DNA from: Onchidella celtica
Lineage: Eukaryota > Mollusca > Gastropoda > Systellommatophora > Onchidiidae
DNA length: 64,000 bases
Assembly (NCBI GenBank): GCA_963931925.1
Contig: OZ007571.1
Coordinates: 42,536,279 to 42,600,278, forward strand
Direction: 5' to 3'
Shown: positions 1 to 12,150 of the stretch, in pieces
Position numbering within the stretch: the first letter of the stretch is position 1
Layout of the letters: each line of letters starts with the position of its first letter
Notes under the pieces: model-generated
Database searches by the model: none
What the model saw: the letters and a program-made list of their open reading frames with translations, nothing else
What the model was told of the DNA's origin: nothing
Program-made: the position numbers and the translations under genes

Positions 1-66
1 AGAGAGAGAGGGGGGTAGACATTTTAATGAAACACCTCTTGAACGCTTGTAATTGTACATTTGAGG

Positions 67-1275
67 CTTTATGTCACAAATCCCAGACTGGGAGATGTAA
101 TAATTATAACAAGACAACAATCACGAACGAACAAGTATAACACTTAACAGAACAACCCATCAGACTCACACATTTATTATACATAAACATAAAGATAATA
201 GCGCAACTACATACATTATATTATTCACGTTACTGCCGTCCAACGGCCTTATTCCCACATGCACTCTTCCTCAGGTCCACAACCCGGTAGTTACTTTCTA
301 AAGACACTTCGGTCTCAGCTTCTCCTCTCCATGTCTTAATAGCACATTAATATTTCACTGGCACCGCAGTCTCCCAATAGCCCCTTCCTATTGCCATAAC
401 ACATTAGCATTGCAATAGCACATCAACATGGCAATAGCACATTAGCATTTCAATAGCACATCAACATGGCAATAGCACATTAGCATTTCAATAGCACATC
501 AACATGGCAATAGCACATTAGCATTTCAATAGCACATTCACGATCACATATACGTCCCTGTCGGTGGCCAGACTGCCACGACTTATGTGCTTCTACTGTC
601 CTGCACCGACAGCTTCCTTCCTGGCCTATGTGTGGCCTCCGGCCCTATGCTGGCCTATCCCCTGTGCTCACCGTAGGCGGCTCTTCGGCCCGTCCCCGGC
701 ACCTACAAGAATAACATTACATTGGTATAATACCATACCACTTCTATTCACTTCACCCCTCATTACAACTCATGAAGCGGACACACAATAGTTCACATTT
801 CACTCACCAAACATCCTACGGTAACACACCTCCACCGTAGTACACAATACTCACTCTCGCTACAAATCCATGAACTCAACTTACATCTATCGCTCATGGC
901 GCACATTGCTATATACAGTATCAAGGACTTCCACATTCCTCACATATACTTATTTACATCATGGTAATAGACGAATATAATACATCAATCATAATTATCA
1001 ATCATCGTTCCACCTACCAGTCATCACTGGAAAAAACACTACTCCCAAGTCTTCCGACTGCTCTCCTTATGTTCGCCCTCTGGGGCTTTCTCCTGCGTCC
1101 GCTCCCTGGGACGTCTTAGTGTGCAGTGATAGTAATACAGCGCTCTCGCCTCATTCAGACCCCCCCCCCACTCACAACATGCACGCTTTCCCTTACCCCG
1201 TGGCCCGTGGGTTAACTTTATTCTAACCCTCTTCTCGTAACTATTGATCCTCGCTCACTCGCTCGTGACACTTTA
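67..1275 (-). mobile_element. Solo LTR of an LTR retrotransposon, with 5-bp target site duplication
   Basis: The LTR body is 72-1270, about 1.2 kb. It is bounded by TGTCAC at 72 and GTGACA ending at 1270, the usual TG..CA ends of an LTR. CTTTA occurs at 67-71 and again at 1271-1275, so the insertion carries an intact 5-bp target duplication. No primer-binding site or internal sequence is seen on either side, so this is a solo LTR left by LTR-LTR recombination. It reads on the minus strand, as shown by comparison with the copies at 16336-17127 and 39308-40496, which lie in the opposite direction. The 75-residue open frame at 564-791 lies inside the LTR, and its relatives appear in the other copies, so it is a repeat frame and not a gene. 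The superfamily cannot be assigned from an LTR alone. Confidence 0.88.
400..536. repeat. 38-bp minisatellite inside the solo LTR
   Basis: About 3.6 copies of a 38-bp unit built from two near-identical halves (AATAGCACATTAGCATTTC and a variant containing CATCAACATGGC). The corresponding parts of the LTR copies near 16.7 and 40.1 kb hold only a degenerate form. The array therefore either expanded in this copy or decayed in the others. Confidence 0.8.
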
Positions 1276-2908
1276 CGACAATGAAATGAATCATTCATCC
1301 TATGATACCCTCGCTGACATATTACTCCGCAAAGTCATAACAATTATTAAAGGTCAGAACTCTCACTTTCCGCTCGGATTTAATCCGGTGTGGCATTATA
1401 TTTGGAACCCCTGATCATAGACCCCCGGTACAAATATAATATTACAGAACTTAGCCAGGTCCGAATCTGTTGATACTACAAAAGTAAATCCCGGTCCAGA
1501 TACCATATTACAATTATTGGACCCCTTCCCCTCATTGTATTTGGACCCCCTCCACCAAACCACAAATATCTGAAAAACATGAATTTCACCCTAGGATTAC
1601 TTACTGCTCATCTTTTATTCTTCGACACCGAAAGTGGCATGGTAAGTCGACGTATTTTTTGGTTTACATTGAGATATTAAATTTGGGATGTTTTTGGCCC
1701 TTGACAGTCCCCGGGCTGTTATAAGTTGGGAGTTAAATTCTGAAAACCAAGAGTTTTGAGTATCGTAACTATGAAAAAGACAGTTTTCAGTTTTTTTTTT
1801 TTTTGCTTCCCTGAAAAAGTGTGAAAACTGAGTAACGATAGGTTACTTTGCGGCCCTCGATATGTGGTAGATTTTTCCTAAATGAATTATACAGCTGCTC
1901 CATTTGAAATGAATCCATTTAAGCAGTAACAAAATTTGTCAGAGCACTATGGCCGTTATCAAACAGTATGACAGACGGGTAAATACCTCCTGTGTTACCT
2001 CTGGTACTAAAATGGGAAAATACCGACTGTTTTCTGTCCTTAAACCCCTGCTAACCACTTGGAGGTGGACAAAGATTTCAGGCAGAATATTTTGTTCTTG
2101 TTTTCTGTTGTCGTTTTTTTTTTCTTCCTGTAATTAAAATATTGTTTTCGATAAAAATGGTTTGGTTACAACAATAAGACGGTTGACAATATCATGTTTT
2201 GCAAGTTTTGCTTTAATTAGGGAAAGAAATATGAGTTGAGTTCTGAACATTTTAATCTGGCTTTAATGAATCAAAGTGTTGACTACTGGCTGCTCTAATT
2301 TTTTAAAAATTTTTTTTTAAGGGCTAAAATTTCTTTATAAATGTTTTACATATTTGTTGCTTTCCTCATGCTTAATGTAGTTCCTTTTTTTGTGGTTTTT
2401 TTACTGTCGGAATGAAGGTTTCGAGAACAATTGTGTTTGCGTAAAATATTATATTTTTCAAATTTCTTCTTTTTTTTCCCTTGTGGTTCAGTGTACTATA
2501 ATTATCATGTTCTCTTTCTTCACACTTGCCTGGCACCAAACACCAAATTGAACACGTATCAAATAATGGTATTCCCTTCGGTGGGCTTATCGAAGGGAGC
2601 ACACACACACACACACACACAAAGTTTAGGGTAATTTACAGTTTTACAACTTTTTGAAAAGATTGCCTGAAACCTGAATAAACATTATAGGACGATACAA
2701 AAAAAACCAAAAAAACAACAACTGGTTTAGATTAGTTAATATTTAAGAAAATTAATTTTATGATCGTTGATGCTGTCATTCAAGCTGTAGCGAATTTTAA
2801 AAAAAGTTGTCCCGTAATCCCTTTCTTTCATCATAAGACTAGTTTTTTTGTTGTCGTTGTTTTTTTCAGCAAAAAGCCTGTAGAATTGCATAGAAATTCG
2901 ATATAGGA
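1276..2908. other. No gene recognised
   Basis: AT-rich sequence with homopolymer T and A runs and a short (AC)n tract at about 2600-2621. The open frames are short, overlap on both strands and show no recognisable domain. Confidence 0.6.
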
Positions 2909-3069
2909 CAGTGGTGGAGCCATAGTTTTGTGACCCTGTAGCATGAACTGTTCTGGGGCCCCTTCGTAACAAAAGAGCAATATATAAATTCGGTGATTAA
3001 AAAAGTTTCTTCCGGGATTAGGGGCCCTGAAGCTTAAACTTCATTCATTTCATAGTAGATCGGCCATGA
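2909..3069. mobile_element. Degenerate copy of the 22.3-kb short DNA element
   Basis: The interior (GGCCCTGAAGCTTAAACTTC near the right end, CATAGTAGATCGGCC at the end) matches the element at 22313-22545. The left end reads CAGTGGTGGAGCC, and the reverse-complemented right end reads CATGGCCGATCTAC. It is shorter than the other copy and more diverged. The flanks (gatatagga and gatatatag) may be a decayed target duplication. Confidence 0.55.
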
Positions 3070-3169
3070 TATATAGCCCATGTATGCAATGAAACAGTAA
3101 GTCCATGCAGAATAATTATGCCATCTAAAATTGTCAAACATCAGGGCCTAATGGTCGTGGTTGACGCTT

Positions 3170-3350
3170 ACTGGGGGATTGGGGGGGAGGGGGGTTGGGG
3201 ATTGAAGCCAAACCTGTGAAAAGTGTACAGATGGGTAGCAGGGGTTTGGTGGTCAGAAGGGGGGTTAACCCCTTCACTTCTACCCAGCCCCTGCTTTATG
3301 CTTTCCCCAGTGCTTTCCCTAGTGCTTTCCCCAGTGCTTTCCCCGGTGCA
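3170..3350. repeat. G-rich tract followed by 12-bp CT-rich tandem repeats
   Basis: About 3173-3205 is a run of closely spaced G-blocks that could form a G-quadruplex. About 3297-3347 holds roughly four to five copies of AGTGCTTTCCCC with point changes. The frame through this segment is repeat-driven and does not look like a gene. Confidence 0.6.
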
Positions 3351-5224
3351 CTCTCACTGAAAGAGTGTCGTATCGTGTGATCACTGACCCTTGCGAACAG
3401 TTTGATTTTTGTTCTTTGCCACCATGTCACTTTCTTTCTCCCCGAAGGTTGGATTTTAGAGAGAGCCCACTCCCTTTCCCCAAACTAACGAACGAGGTCG
3501 CTGCGTACGTAAAGTCCTTTCTGCAAATTATGCTTTAATGACGTACTTCTTACAGCTTGTCAGCGTGGCAAATTCCCACACCAGAAAACAATGCAAACTG
3601 AGGAATGCAACTCATCCAACCGACTATAATTATTTTTACCATTAGCACTTCTCATTTGGGAATTAATATAATATATATAATAGGCATCCAGCCAATTAAC
3701 ACATCTTTACCTGTCCCTTACTCTCTCATTTAATCATTATATTTCTGACCTTGTGCGTTAATTAAGATTGAAATTAAATCCTTTCTCCAACCCTTAATAC
3801 CCAGTTTGTTTCATGGCAGACATAATTAGCGACATCAGTATTTTCACAGCCAAGGGTCTGAAGATGCTAATGGTATGTGGCTAATGACGACTGCCAGTTG
3901 TGACTGCACTGTTTTTTGTGTAAGGAAGATAATGAGAGACCAATTATTTAAAAACTACATACAGTATAACATTAGATCTAGGCATCTAGGTGTTCTTCCT
4001 TTCTCTTCTGTCATGAGGAAAACGAGATGACGACCTCACTACTGTCATGATGGTGGGTAAGATGGCCATACCAACTGAAACACAGAACTGAATACAATAT
4101 TATAGTGCGATACAATGGCTTATCTAAAGCATGGACAGGTATGACACGTCCCATAGGTGTCACTTGAAAAAAATAAGGCGTCCACTGAGCATTTTCTGAT
4201 AAAATCAGTCATCCTGGGGGTGTGAAAAAGTTTGTGACTGTAAAAGGTTGTGAAAACATTTTCTTCAGTTATGATTTTCATGTACAGCGCTAATGTGTTT
4301 AAACACCAAAGCATGGCGAGGCAATGCATAAGATGTGTTTACCACATAATATGTGCTCTTAAATGCTATGTGAAAAAGAAGTTCTCTCACAGGATAATAA
4401 AGTGATTCTGATCTATCTTAATTACAAGATTAACGAGCTCGAACTGTATTTTTAACTGATATTGTGATAGACTCATCCAATAGCTAGGTGTGAGATGTCT
4501 GGAGTGATGCGCAATTTCACTGCTTGTCATTGGTGCTACTTTCCGTAGAGATACCCCTGTTGTAATGATTGCCCTTTAGAGGGCACGAAGGAATCATAGT
4601 ATCTGGGGCAAAGAGTGCTTGTATAACTATGTAAAGCCACTATTTCATTTCGATGTACAGCAACTGTAGTATTAGTTCATTCTTATCACATTCTACCAGT
4701 ATACAACAGAACAATCGATTTACATTTCACACTGAGTGGACGTCCTTGTTCAGGCTGGCCATATCTAAAATGGAAATCATGAATCAACAGAGATGTGCAC
4801 ACTTAACTACTTGATCAACTTGATGAGGTGAGAAAAAAAGTGATCAAAATAATTAGACCAGTCTGGCCATGTAATTGGGAAAAATTCAAGGGGTATTTGC
4901 ATATTGTTGTATGCGACATTTTGCTGATTGTATGGTTCTCTCACTCCTAATTTTATTATGCATAAATGTCTTCCCAATCGGTTTAAAACTTTTCGAGACA
5001 TGTATTGGTTAGTAATGTTTATACGTTTTGGCACTGATTTTACATAATTCTTCAAACTTTCAATCCTCAATTTCTGGAATAGGCAAAAATGCACATACGA
5101 CAATATGGAAAACATCCGAAGATTTGTTCGGAGGTTTAAAGAGTAATTAGACATCATATCGTATAAACTTTAAATTCAAAATCATGTAAACTGACTGAAA
5201 TATTTTCCCTCTAATTCTAATATA
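3351..5224. other. No gene recognised
   Basis: Unique-looking AT-rich DNA. The longest frame is a 116-residue minus-strand frame at 4807-5157. It has no recognisable motif, signal peptide or splice context, so it was not called as a gene. Confidence 0.55.
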
Positions 5225-5937
5225 TCTATACTAATAAAAGTGAAACCTCATGACAATTACAGCGCGCCTTTCGCTATTGCTCTGTTAATGCTGATTCGGT
5301 GGCCCTCAGATTTTATACAGCACTTAGGACTGTCGTCGACACGACGGCACAGAAAATAAAAAAATAATTAATAACTCGCAGAACGTTTGTATTAGTTTCT
5401 AGGTTGCGACACATTGGCGTTCGGTCTATTTTTTCGGCAAATGTACGTAATTGAGATTGTTTCCGGTATCTGTATCACACTCACAAAACAACTTCTGGTT
5501 AGGGCTGGTTTGAATGATGAGATTGAGGATTAGACTATCAAGTATGAAACTTTGTGTGTTCTCAATGTGCCTAGACTAGGAAAAAGAAAGGGTCTGGAAT
5601 TGGGAGATTGACGCTGCAGGGCCAAAAGTACAGGTTTGTGTTTTCAATATGCCTAGGAAAATATTATAATATTTCTTTTCCATTAACACATGACGTTATC
5701 ACTTCCTGCGATGTGCAAACACACTAACCCGTGCGCAAATCATAGCCATTTGACGGATGCTGGCGGGACGCGCAGGACGTCAACGCACAAAGGGAGAGCA
5801 GTAAAACTTATCTAAAATCAAACAAACAAACAAAAATTAAGCTAAAGGAACAGGCAAAATGAAGCAGGTCCATAATAATCACCCAGAACTGAAACTAATA
5901 AATCGATTTATCCCGGGCAGGACGGACACTCAGCTAG
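5225..5937 (+). mobile_element. Non-autonomous Helitron-like element
   Basis: The element begins TCTATACTAATAAAAG and ends CAGCTAG, and lies between a 5' A (5224) and a 3' T (5938). A TC 5' end, a CTRR 3' end and insertion between A and T are the hallmarks of Helitrons. The 3' end is preceded by a CCCGGGCAGGACGG segment, resembling the GC-rich hairpin region just upstream of Helitron termini. At about 0.7 kb, with no Rep/helicase frame, it must be non-autonomous. There are no inverted ends and no target duplication, as expected for rolling-circle elements. Confidence 0.8.
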
Positions 5938-8128
5938 TATCTAATAACGATAGACTTTCAAGGCATTCTCCGCAACCTCCCCCATTGTCATAGGTCCTAG
6001 CTCATAGAGAAATACAATTTTCAGGATTGATACAAAATAATTCTTCTCGAGTTAGGTTTTAGTAAAGAAAAATGTGTGACTGATATTAATTGCTTGCTTT
6101 CTTTTTTTTTTTTTTCCGTATTTTAATTATCTTGTATGAGTACTGTCAGCTTTTTTTGGGCTACAAGAAAACAGAAAGGCACCAGGTCATTAGCCTTTGA
6201 AATATCATGTTCTCTTCTCTATATGTGCCGCACACATGCGCATCATGAGAGAGTGAATCCGAATTGATGCCAAATCATCCAGTAGTGTTGTTCACCAGTT
6301 AGAAGGTGATCTAAATATTGAAGTGCTCCAGTGGAGACAAGTGTCCCTTTTAATCTTCTTGTACAAAATATATTTTCATGCAATACAGAAAAATACACAT
6401 TTTGAAGTTGTGTTTTCGTGTGTACGGAAGCGGAAACTGAAAAAAATACATCAAGTAGTAAAAAGAAAGAGTGTTTCCAGGTATGTACGGTCATAGTGTT
6501 TCGTACACATCAAAACATTCTGTCTATTGCACTACTCGAAGGGTTTTGACGTTTCCGTTCGTTTCTGTACATATGAAAACTCAGCTTAATTTGTTAGTTA
6601 ACGAGCAGTCAGCTAGTTGAAATCGAAGGGAACCAACCTAACATCTTAACTAATTCACCCTCTCGCTAACCCACTGCCTCAATAGATAAAACTGACCAAA
6701 CACAAGCCACAAGCACGGCCATGCCCAAAATTCATCCCTGAGTAATAGTAGAATGGCATAGTCTAGACCTTTAATTACATAGCAGATGGGGTCTTCAGCT
6801 TCCTTCGACACACAATCGGGTTCATCCGGTAGGAAAGCAAATACTGGACAGAGTGTCAGTGCTCACGTTCAACTTTCTAGACAGAGGTCTGCGAATGCAT
6901 TGTGGCTCAAGATTATTTACATCGGTGCACACGGGCAAATTGACTCAGGCTGCTCTTTTTTTTAAAACCCTGCTCATCCTCAGTCCTCCTCCTAAAAGGA
7001 ACGAATTCCCCTATGTCATCATGGGTAGGTACGTTCAGGAACTGTTGAACAAGTCTGCACTTTTCCTCTGACGTTTTCCCAACCTTCTACCTCCGTCTTC
7101 ATCCTAGGTGCTGCCCATCGTCTTGGCTTTAGATGCTTTACTTCTGATTCTAAGCACTTCTTCCTTTCTCGATTTTCTTCCCAGCCTAAAACAGTTCGTT
7201 CTTAATTTTACAGCATGGTGCATTTTGCCCGACAAGTAGCTTTACCCCCCCCCCCCCCACCCGCAGAAAGTACTCTTGAGATCAGCAGTAATCAGTTATT
7301 GTTATCATAAAAGCAGACCGGAGGAGAAACAAAGAAAATCTTGATTGTGCTGCGATCAGCTGAAGACCCCCCTCCCTCCTCCAAAACCCCTTTCCCCAAA
7401 AAAGCAACCCTCCCTCATATACAAACAAAATAATGATGGAGAAGTGAGCAAAATTTAATGTTTTCGAGAATCAAATTAGACTTGACGTTAATGTTCTTAT
7501 AAAAATAAGAGAGAGATAAAGTAAACAAAAATATGAACTCAATGTAGCACTCGGCTGGTAATTCCTAGATAGGTTCTTAGACTAAAACGTTTGCTAATAT
7601 CACAACAAAAAGTGGAAGGAAACACCTGAGATAACCAATGAAAATCACTTCGCATTTGCTCAATTTATTGTTATGACCTGGGCCATAATAATTTCAAAGG
7701 AACAGGAAAACACATGGATAATAATTATTTTAATATATCGCTCACCTGGTGGTAATTACTTAGTGAAGTGTGGGCGTTACCAAACTGGGCGTTGCATTTG
7801 TTGTTTTTTTTTGGTTTTTTTTTTTGCGACTGAAGATTTACAAATAAAATAGATAAATTATCAACAAAAAAAACAACAACAAAAACAATAACAATAATAA
7901 CAACAACAACAACAACAACAGCAAGATTAAGAAGAACAGCAAGATTAACACATATCTACAGCTTTTTTGGTTTAAAAATCTTGATTTGACCTGTGAGATT
8001 CGACAGTTCCCACTAGAAACTCTGTAAAAAATGTGGGTAGAATTTTTTTTTTTAAATGGACATTTAATGCATGATTGTGTTTTATATTGTTGGCTCTGCT
8101 GTCTTGCTATACCTAGCCATGCAAATAC
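5938..8128. other. No gene recognised; simple-sequence runs
   Basis: Contains poly-T runs, a C-run at about 7246-7259 and a CAA/AAC-rich stretch at about 7865-7920. The open frames are short and without recognisable motifs. Confidence 0.55.
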
Positions 8129-8129
8129 A

Positions 8130-8184
<55 letters not shown>

Positions 8185-8192
8185 GAGAGAGA
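8129..8192. repeat. (GA)n microsatellite
   Basis: A nearly pure GA dinucleotide array followed by a G-rich purine tract to about 8210. It produces low-complexity RE/RE and LSLS open frames on the two strands. Confidence 0.95.
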
Positions 8193-8360
8193 AGGGGGAG
8201 GGAGGGAGGGTTGCATGTAAAAAAAAACACCCCTGTGTGAGAGAAACAATAAAATAACATTAGTTAACACTGAATCAGAACGAAGAAGAAAATCAAGAAC
8301 ACAAACATTGGTCTAGAGGACCTTCTTCGGGTAAAACAACAACAAAAAAAAAACAACTAT

Positions 8361-8851
8361 ATAAAAAAAAGGAAGTGTATATCCGTATAACATGTTGTAT
8401 GGATATGGACAGTGCTTATCCGTACAACATGTTAACCAAAAGCGCGACTGGTGAAAGTTTGCTGAAACAAAACTTGGTATGGTGTTCACGAATTTAAAGT
8501 GACAACACATGGAATAGTCAGATGGACCTGGGGCCGTGAGGGTCTAGTCAGTTTGTATCAATGGGCGGTAGTCGGATTGACTAATCAGGCGAAAAGGGGT
8601 TGGGGTAGCCATTGGTGATCGACGTACACTCAAGTATATTATTAGCGGAGATCACGCAATCTCCGAACAGAAGACGGATTGTTTTGCTACTAAGCCGATT
8701 CATATTTTTAAAAAAACTATGCAAATTGACAAGGTGAGTAATATAATATTAGGGTGTGTGTTCTACGCCATCGAATTGTGTGCGTTGTACGGATATGCAC
8801 TGTCCATATCCGTACAACATGTTGTACAGATATGCGCTTCCATAAAAAAAA
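8361..8851. mobile_element. Short DNA transposon with 58-bp inverted ends and a possible 10-bp target duplication
   Basis: The arms are 8371-8428 and 8784-8841, pairing as inverted repeats at about 52 of 58 positions, with most differences being transitions. Each arm contains the internal palindrome AACATGTT in the context GTACAACATGTTGTAC or a variant. The outer ends read GGAAG. The direct repeat ATAAAAAAAA lies immediately outside both ends (8361-8370 and 8842-8851). A 9-10 bp target duplication with long inverted ends would suit a Mutator-like element, but the A-rich flank could be coincidental. There is no transposase frame in the 355-bp interior, so the copy is non-autonomous. Confidence 0.75.
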
Positions 8852-9214
8852 AAAAAAGATTTTCTAGTACAATTGAAACATAATTTAAAGAAAAATAAAA
8901 TATGATTCTTGACAAAAAAAAAACATCTAAGCTACCTAACTTGTCATGAATGCCTTTACCTTGAAAAGGTCAGTCTGTTTTATTGGCGTGGCGTTTTGGA
9001 GAAGGGAAAGGCGAGAAGCTAAGTGACTGTCTTTTTCTTCTTTTCAATGATTTTTGAATATTTAAATATTGTGTTTCAAATTTTTGTATCCTGAGGAAGA
9101 TCCTCCTGGACCGAAAGATTGTCTCGTGGTTTTCCAGTTTCATTTTCTAATAATGTTTCTTCCGCGTGGCTTTCTAACACACAACTTTTTGTTGTTGTTG
9201 CTGTTCTTCTTTGT

Positions 9215-9484
9215 CATATTTTAACCTTGTTTCCTGTTCGGCCTGATCTTTTCGATTTCCAGCTGCCTCGGTATCTTAAACGTGCGCAACTTACAAACCG
9301 GCCCTCCAAATTTTTTGTCCTTATCCGAGAAGACCAGGTGCTCGATCCTGCCTCCCATAGGATCAGGGACAGGAAAATATGTGAAAAATCTCATAATTCC
9401 AACATGCCAGCACCGGCCGGGATTTGAACCCGGTACCTTCGGCATGAGAGGCGAGCACCTTGCCTCTAGACCACGGTGTCCCCC
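9215..9484 (-). mobile_element. tRNA-derived SINE
   Basis: On the minus strand the element starts with a tRNA-like head. A Pol III A box (TGGTCTAGAGG) lies at 9473-9463 and a B box (GGTTCAAATCC) at 9430-9420, at tRNA-like spacing. The CCGGG..CCCGG arm around the B box mimics a T stem. The head is followed by a non-tRNA body containing GGCAGGATCGAGCACC and GGATAAGGAC. The same body is found at 55868-56100. The 3' boundary is approximate. The body resembles a SINE I recall from gastropod genomes, which needs a library search. The open frames on both strands here are repeat frames. Confidence 0.85.
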
Positions 9485-10350
9485 GCGACCTCACAGATCT
9501 GAGGTCCTCTGGTTTCTCTGGGGCCTCGGCCTAGTGCTGTTGGCCCCGAAGCGACCTCACAGATTTCCTGTGGTCTCCCTTAAATATCTAGTCGTGTGAG
9601 CTCATTTAGATTATCATATTACCTCATATGAATTATACGCGCTTCATGATAAGACTAAATAATGATCATTTCCATCTAAGGCGCTGGGAGAAATTAAAGA
9701 CAACGAGGTTATCTCAAACAAAAAGCAAAAAATATACATAGCAGTTCGTACTTTTGTGCATCTAAATGATAATGTTCTTAATCACTTATTTTCATGTACA
9801 CAATAAAATCTAAAGCACATTCCCTGCACTGTTGTGTTTTTTGGTTTGTTTTTTTTTAACAGAAAAACAGCCCATGTAGCCATTAAGTACAGAGAGTGCA
9901 AAGTACATTAAATTAGAATGACATTGTAAAGACAACAATAACTCACAGTTTCATCTCCAACAAGCTTTTTGTATGTTCCTAAATCGTCCGTTACGGCTTA
10001 TTAATCTGTCTCAAACTGCACAACTGGCGTCATCCAATTTCATTCAAGCAAATGATTTATGCAGGCTGAGATTACTGTATTAAATCTCTCATAAAGCTAT
10101 TCGGCTAATGTCATTAGTTCCTTAATGTTGGAAGAACTTATAACAATAAACAGCATAATGATTATGACGCGGTCATATTTAAAAAAAAATATATATTGCT
10201 TCAAAGTACATACCTTTTTTTATTTCACGAAACACGTGCAACAATAGATTTGGTCACTGGACGAGTGGAAGGTACGATAATTCCAGCATGAGTGTTGAGC
10301 TCTGAGAATGAGCGCCCGGGCACCCGTTGAGTTCCACCCGTTTACATTAA
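9485..10350. other. No gene recognised
   Basis: The first 110 bases hold two copies of a CCTCACAGATxT phrase and a GGCCTCGGCCTAGTGCTGT phrase. Variants of the second phrase recur near 20570 and 38680, so this may be part of a dispersed repeat. The rest is AT-rich and unremarkable. Confidence 0.5.
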
Positions 10351-10383
10351 GCTACTGCCACGAAGGAAACAGAAGGCGGGTGG

Positions 10384-10550
10384 AAATGGGGGGAGGGGGC
10401 TTGGAGGAAGAGACGTGTGGGTGGAATGGAAGTGAACGGAGTCTTTTTTGTTGGTTTCCAATCTGATGGGCGGGAGGAGGGGTGGGTGCGGGGGCGGTGA
10501 AGATGGAGGGGGATGTTAAAATCAGTGTTGAGGGGTCGGGGTGGGGGTGG
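10384..10550 (+). repeat. Purine-rich, G-quadruplex-prone tract
   Basis: Dense G runs, with the best quadruplex match at 10468-10494 (GGG blocks separated by one to four bases). The proline- and glycine-rich open frames on the two strands reflect this composition. Confidence 0.7.
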
Positions 10551-11609
10551 AGAGAAGGAAATCTAATGGATTGCGCAAACATTCAGCTCTGTTTTGTTGG
10601 GGTTTTGTTTGTTAGTGTTTCAGCGCCAAACCTCGGGCCTGAGGGCGAGTCGTTCGGCTATTTCCTTTAAATCCCCACGTGCACTCCGCACATAAAATTT
10701 TAAAGCATCTTGCCTTGAGTCAAAACAGACATACAAATGGAACTAAATGAACTTAACGAGCTAGTAAAAATACGAAAGGAAAATGACGTAAATTAATGAG
10801 TGATCGATGGTCTTCTTTGAGTTGACTGGCAAACGTAACATAAAAAAAAAAGCAAACCATAAGATCTTAAACAAAAGCAACTCTATTTCGTAACTTAAAA
10901 ATGCTCAAATAATTATGGTTCTCTTAAGACAAGTTGGTTAATATTTAAGCTAGTTGAATTCCTTGGAGGGAACTCATTTAAAAGCGAGACGAAAAACGAA
11001 GTATAATTATGCTTTTAAATTCGGAATTTCTTCAGTAGTGGACATCCACGTGCCTCTCCAGATTGGTTACTGGTCAGTATTTACTGAAATAGGACACAGT
11101 TATACCCAAGACGCAGTAGACTGTAAGTGCAGTGCATCCTGTGCCATACAAAGTAATGGACAACTGTAGGCCCTTTAAAAAAGCTCTTTTGAGGGCTTAG
11201 AAGACGGCAATGAAGATGGTAGACCAACAAGAAGAAAGAAGTCAATTCAACACACGAAACCAGAAGAAAACAAATAAAGCACAAACACAAGAAAAGTAGA
11301 TGCACAAATGCCTAGGGCAGCGCTCCTCACAAAACAAAGATGATGGAAGACAATGGTGCATATAATGCGGTGTCTGAAATTAGAATGATAATACTTTGAT
11401 CATGTTTCATGCGTCAGTGGAGGAGATTTATTCAGAACATTTGCTTTCTTTTTGTTACCCTCAGGCCTCAATATAATACAAACGGAATGTGGAAAGTATT
11501 TCATCAATGACGATATAAATATATATTATATAGTGGGATAATAATGACATCTGACAGAGACAGTATGTTACGTAAATGTTTTCAAATATTCCAAATTAAC
11601 CCCATTAAA
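10551..11609. other. No gene recognised
   Basis: AT-rich DNA with short frames on both strands. None has a recognisable domain or convincing splice context. Confidence 0.5.
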
Positions 11610-11707
11610 GCTCGCACACCAGCCAGTTAGCAGGATCTCATTGAAATCCAATGTTGTGACGTCATCATCCAACCAGTTGGACGATCAAAATAGGTCAGTG
11701 TGCTCCA
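11610..11707 (-). mobile_element. Palindromic MITE-like repeat, about 98 bp
   Basis: Both ends read GCACAC when taken inward (CGCACACCAGCCAGTTAGC at the left, and the reverse complement GCACACTGACCTATTTTGA at the right). The reverse complement matches the left arm of the foldback element at 38935-39010, sharing ATTTTGATCG, GTTGGATG and TTTCAATGAGAT. It is therefore a dispersed short inverted-repeat family with at least two copies in the window. Confidence 0.7.
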
Positions 11708-12029
11708 GGATTTATCATATTTGATGCACATCTCATATCTCCTCTTCCCAGCTTTCCTTTTCGTCGCCCTTTCCCAACCCACAAACCAGCCTCACATTAG
11801 CGTTCATCACACAATCTCACTGGCAATGTGAATAATAATGTTCTAACTCGGCATGATAAGGAAGAAATCATTTTATGTGGCTCATCAAACACAGACAAGG
11901 CCAGTCTTGCCGCTCAGAAGCCTATTTCTAATGAAGAACATTATTAGTCGTGAAAAAAAAAACCTTCGTGAAAGAGAAATACCTTGTAATATTGGTATGT
12001 GATTCATGTGTGAAAGTAAATAATCATGC

Positions 12030-12150
12030 ATCTACATAAATATGGAACTGCAGATGTATGTCGCTATAATATGTATCTATATGGAATGCAGATGTATGTC
12101 ACCATAATGTGTATCTACATATTGAATGCAGATGTTCAAGCGTCGCCATG
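12030..12150. repeat. About 45-bp tandem repeat, three copies
   Basis: Three diverged copies of a unit containing GCAGATGTATGTC, ATAATGTGTATCTA and TGGAATGCAGATG. Confidence 0.6.

Noticed and set aside
564..791. 75-residue plus-strand frame with Cys/Pro-rich sequence
   Set aside because: Near-identical frames occur at 16394-16624 and 39786-39989 inside the other LTR copies. It is an LTR sequence frame and not a gene.
4807..5157. 116-residue minus frame
   Set aside because: AT-rich, no motif, no related copy in the window; it may be chance.
9408..9484. Candidate tRNA gene on the minus strand
   Set aside because: A and B boxes are present, but the sequence continues into a SINE body also found at 55.9 kb and the acceptor stem is imperfect. 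It is a SINE head and not a functional tRNA gene.
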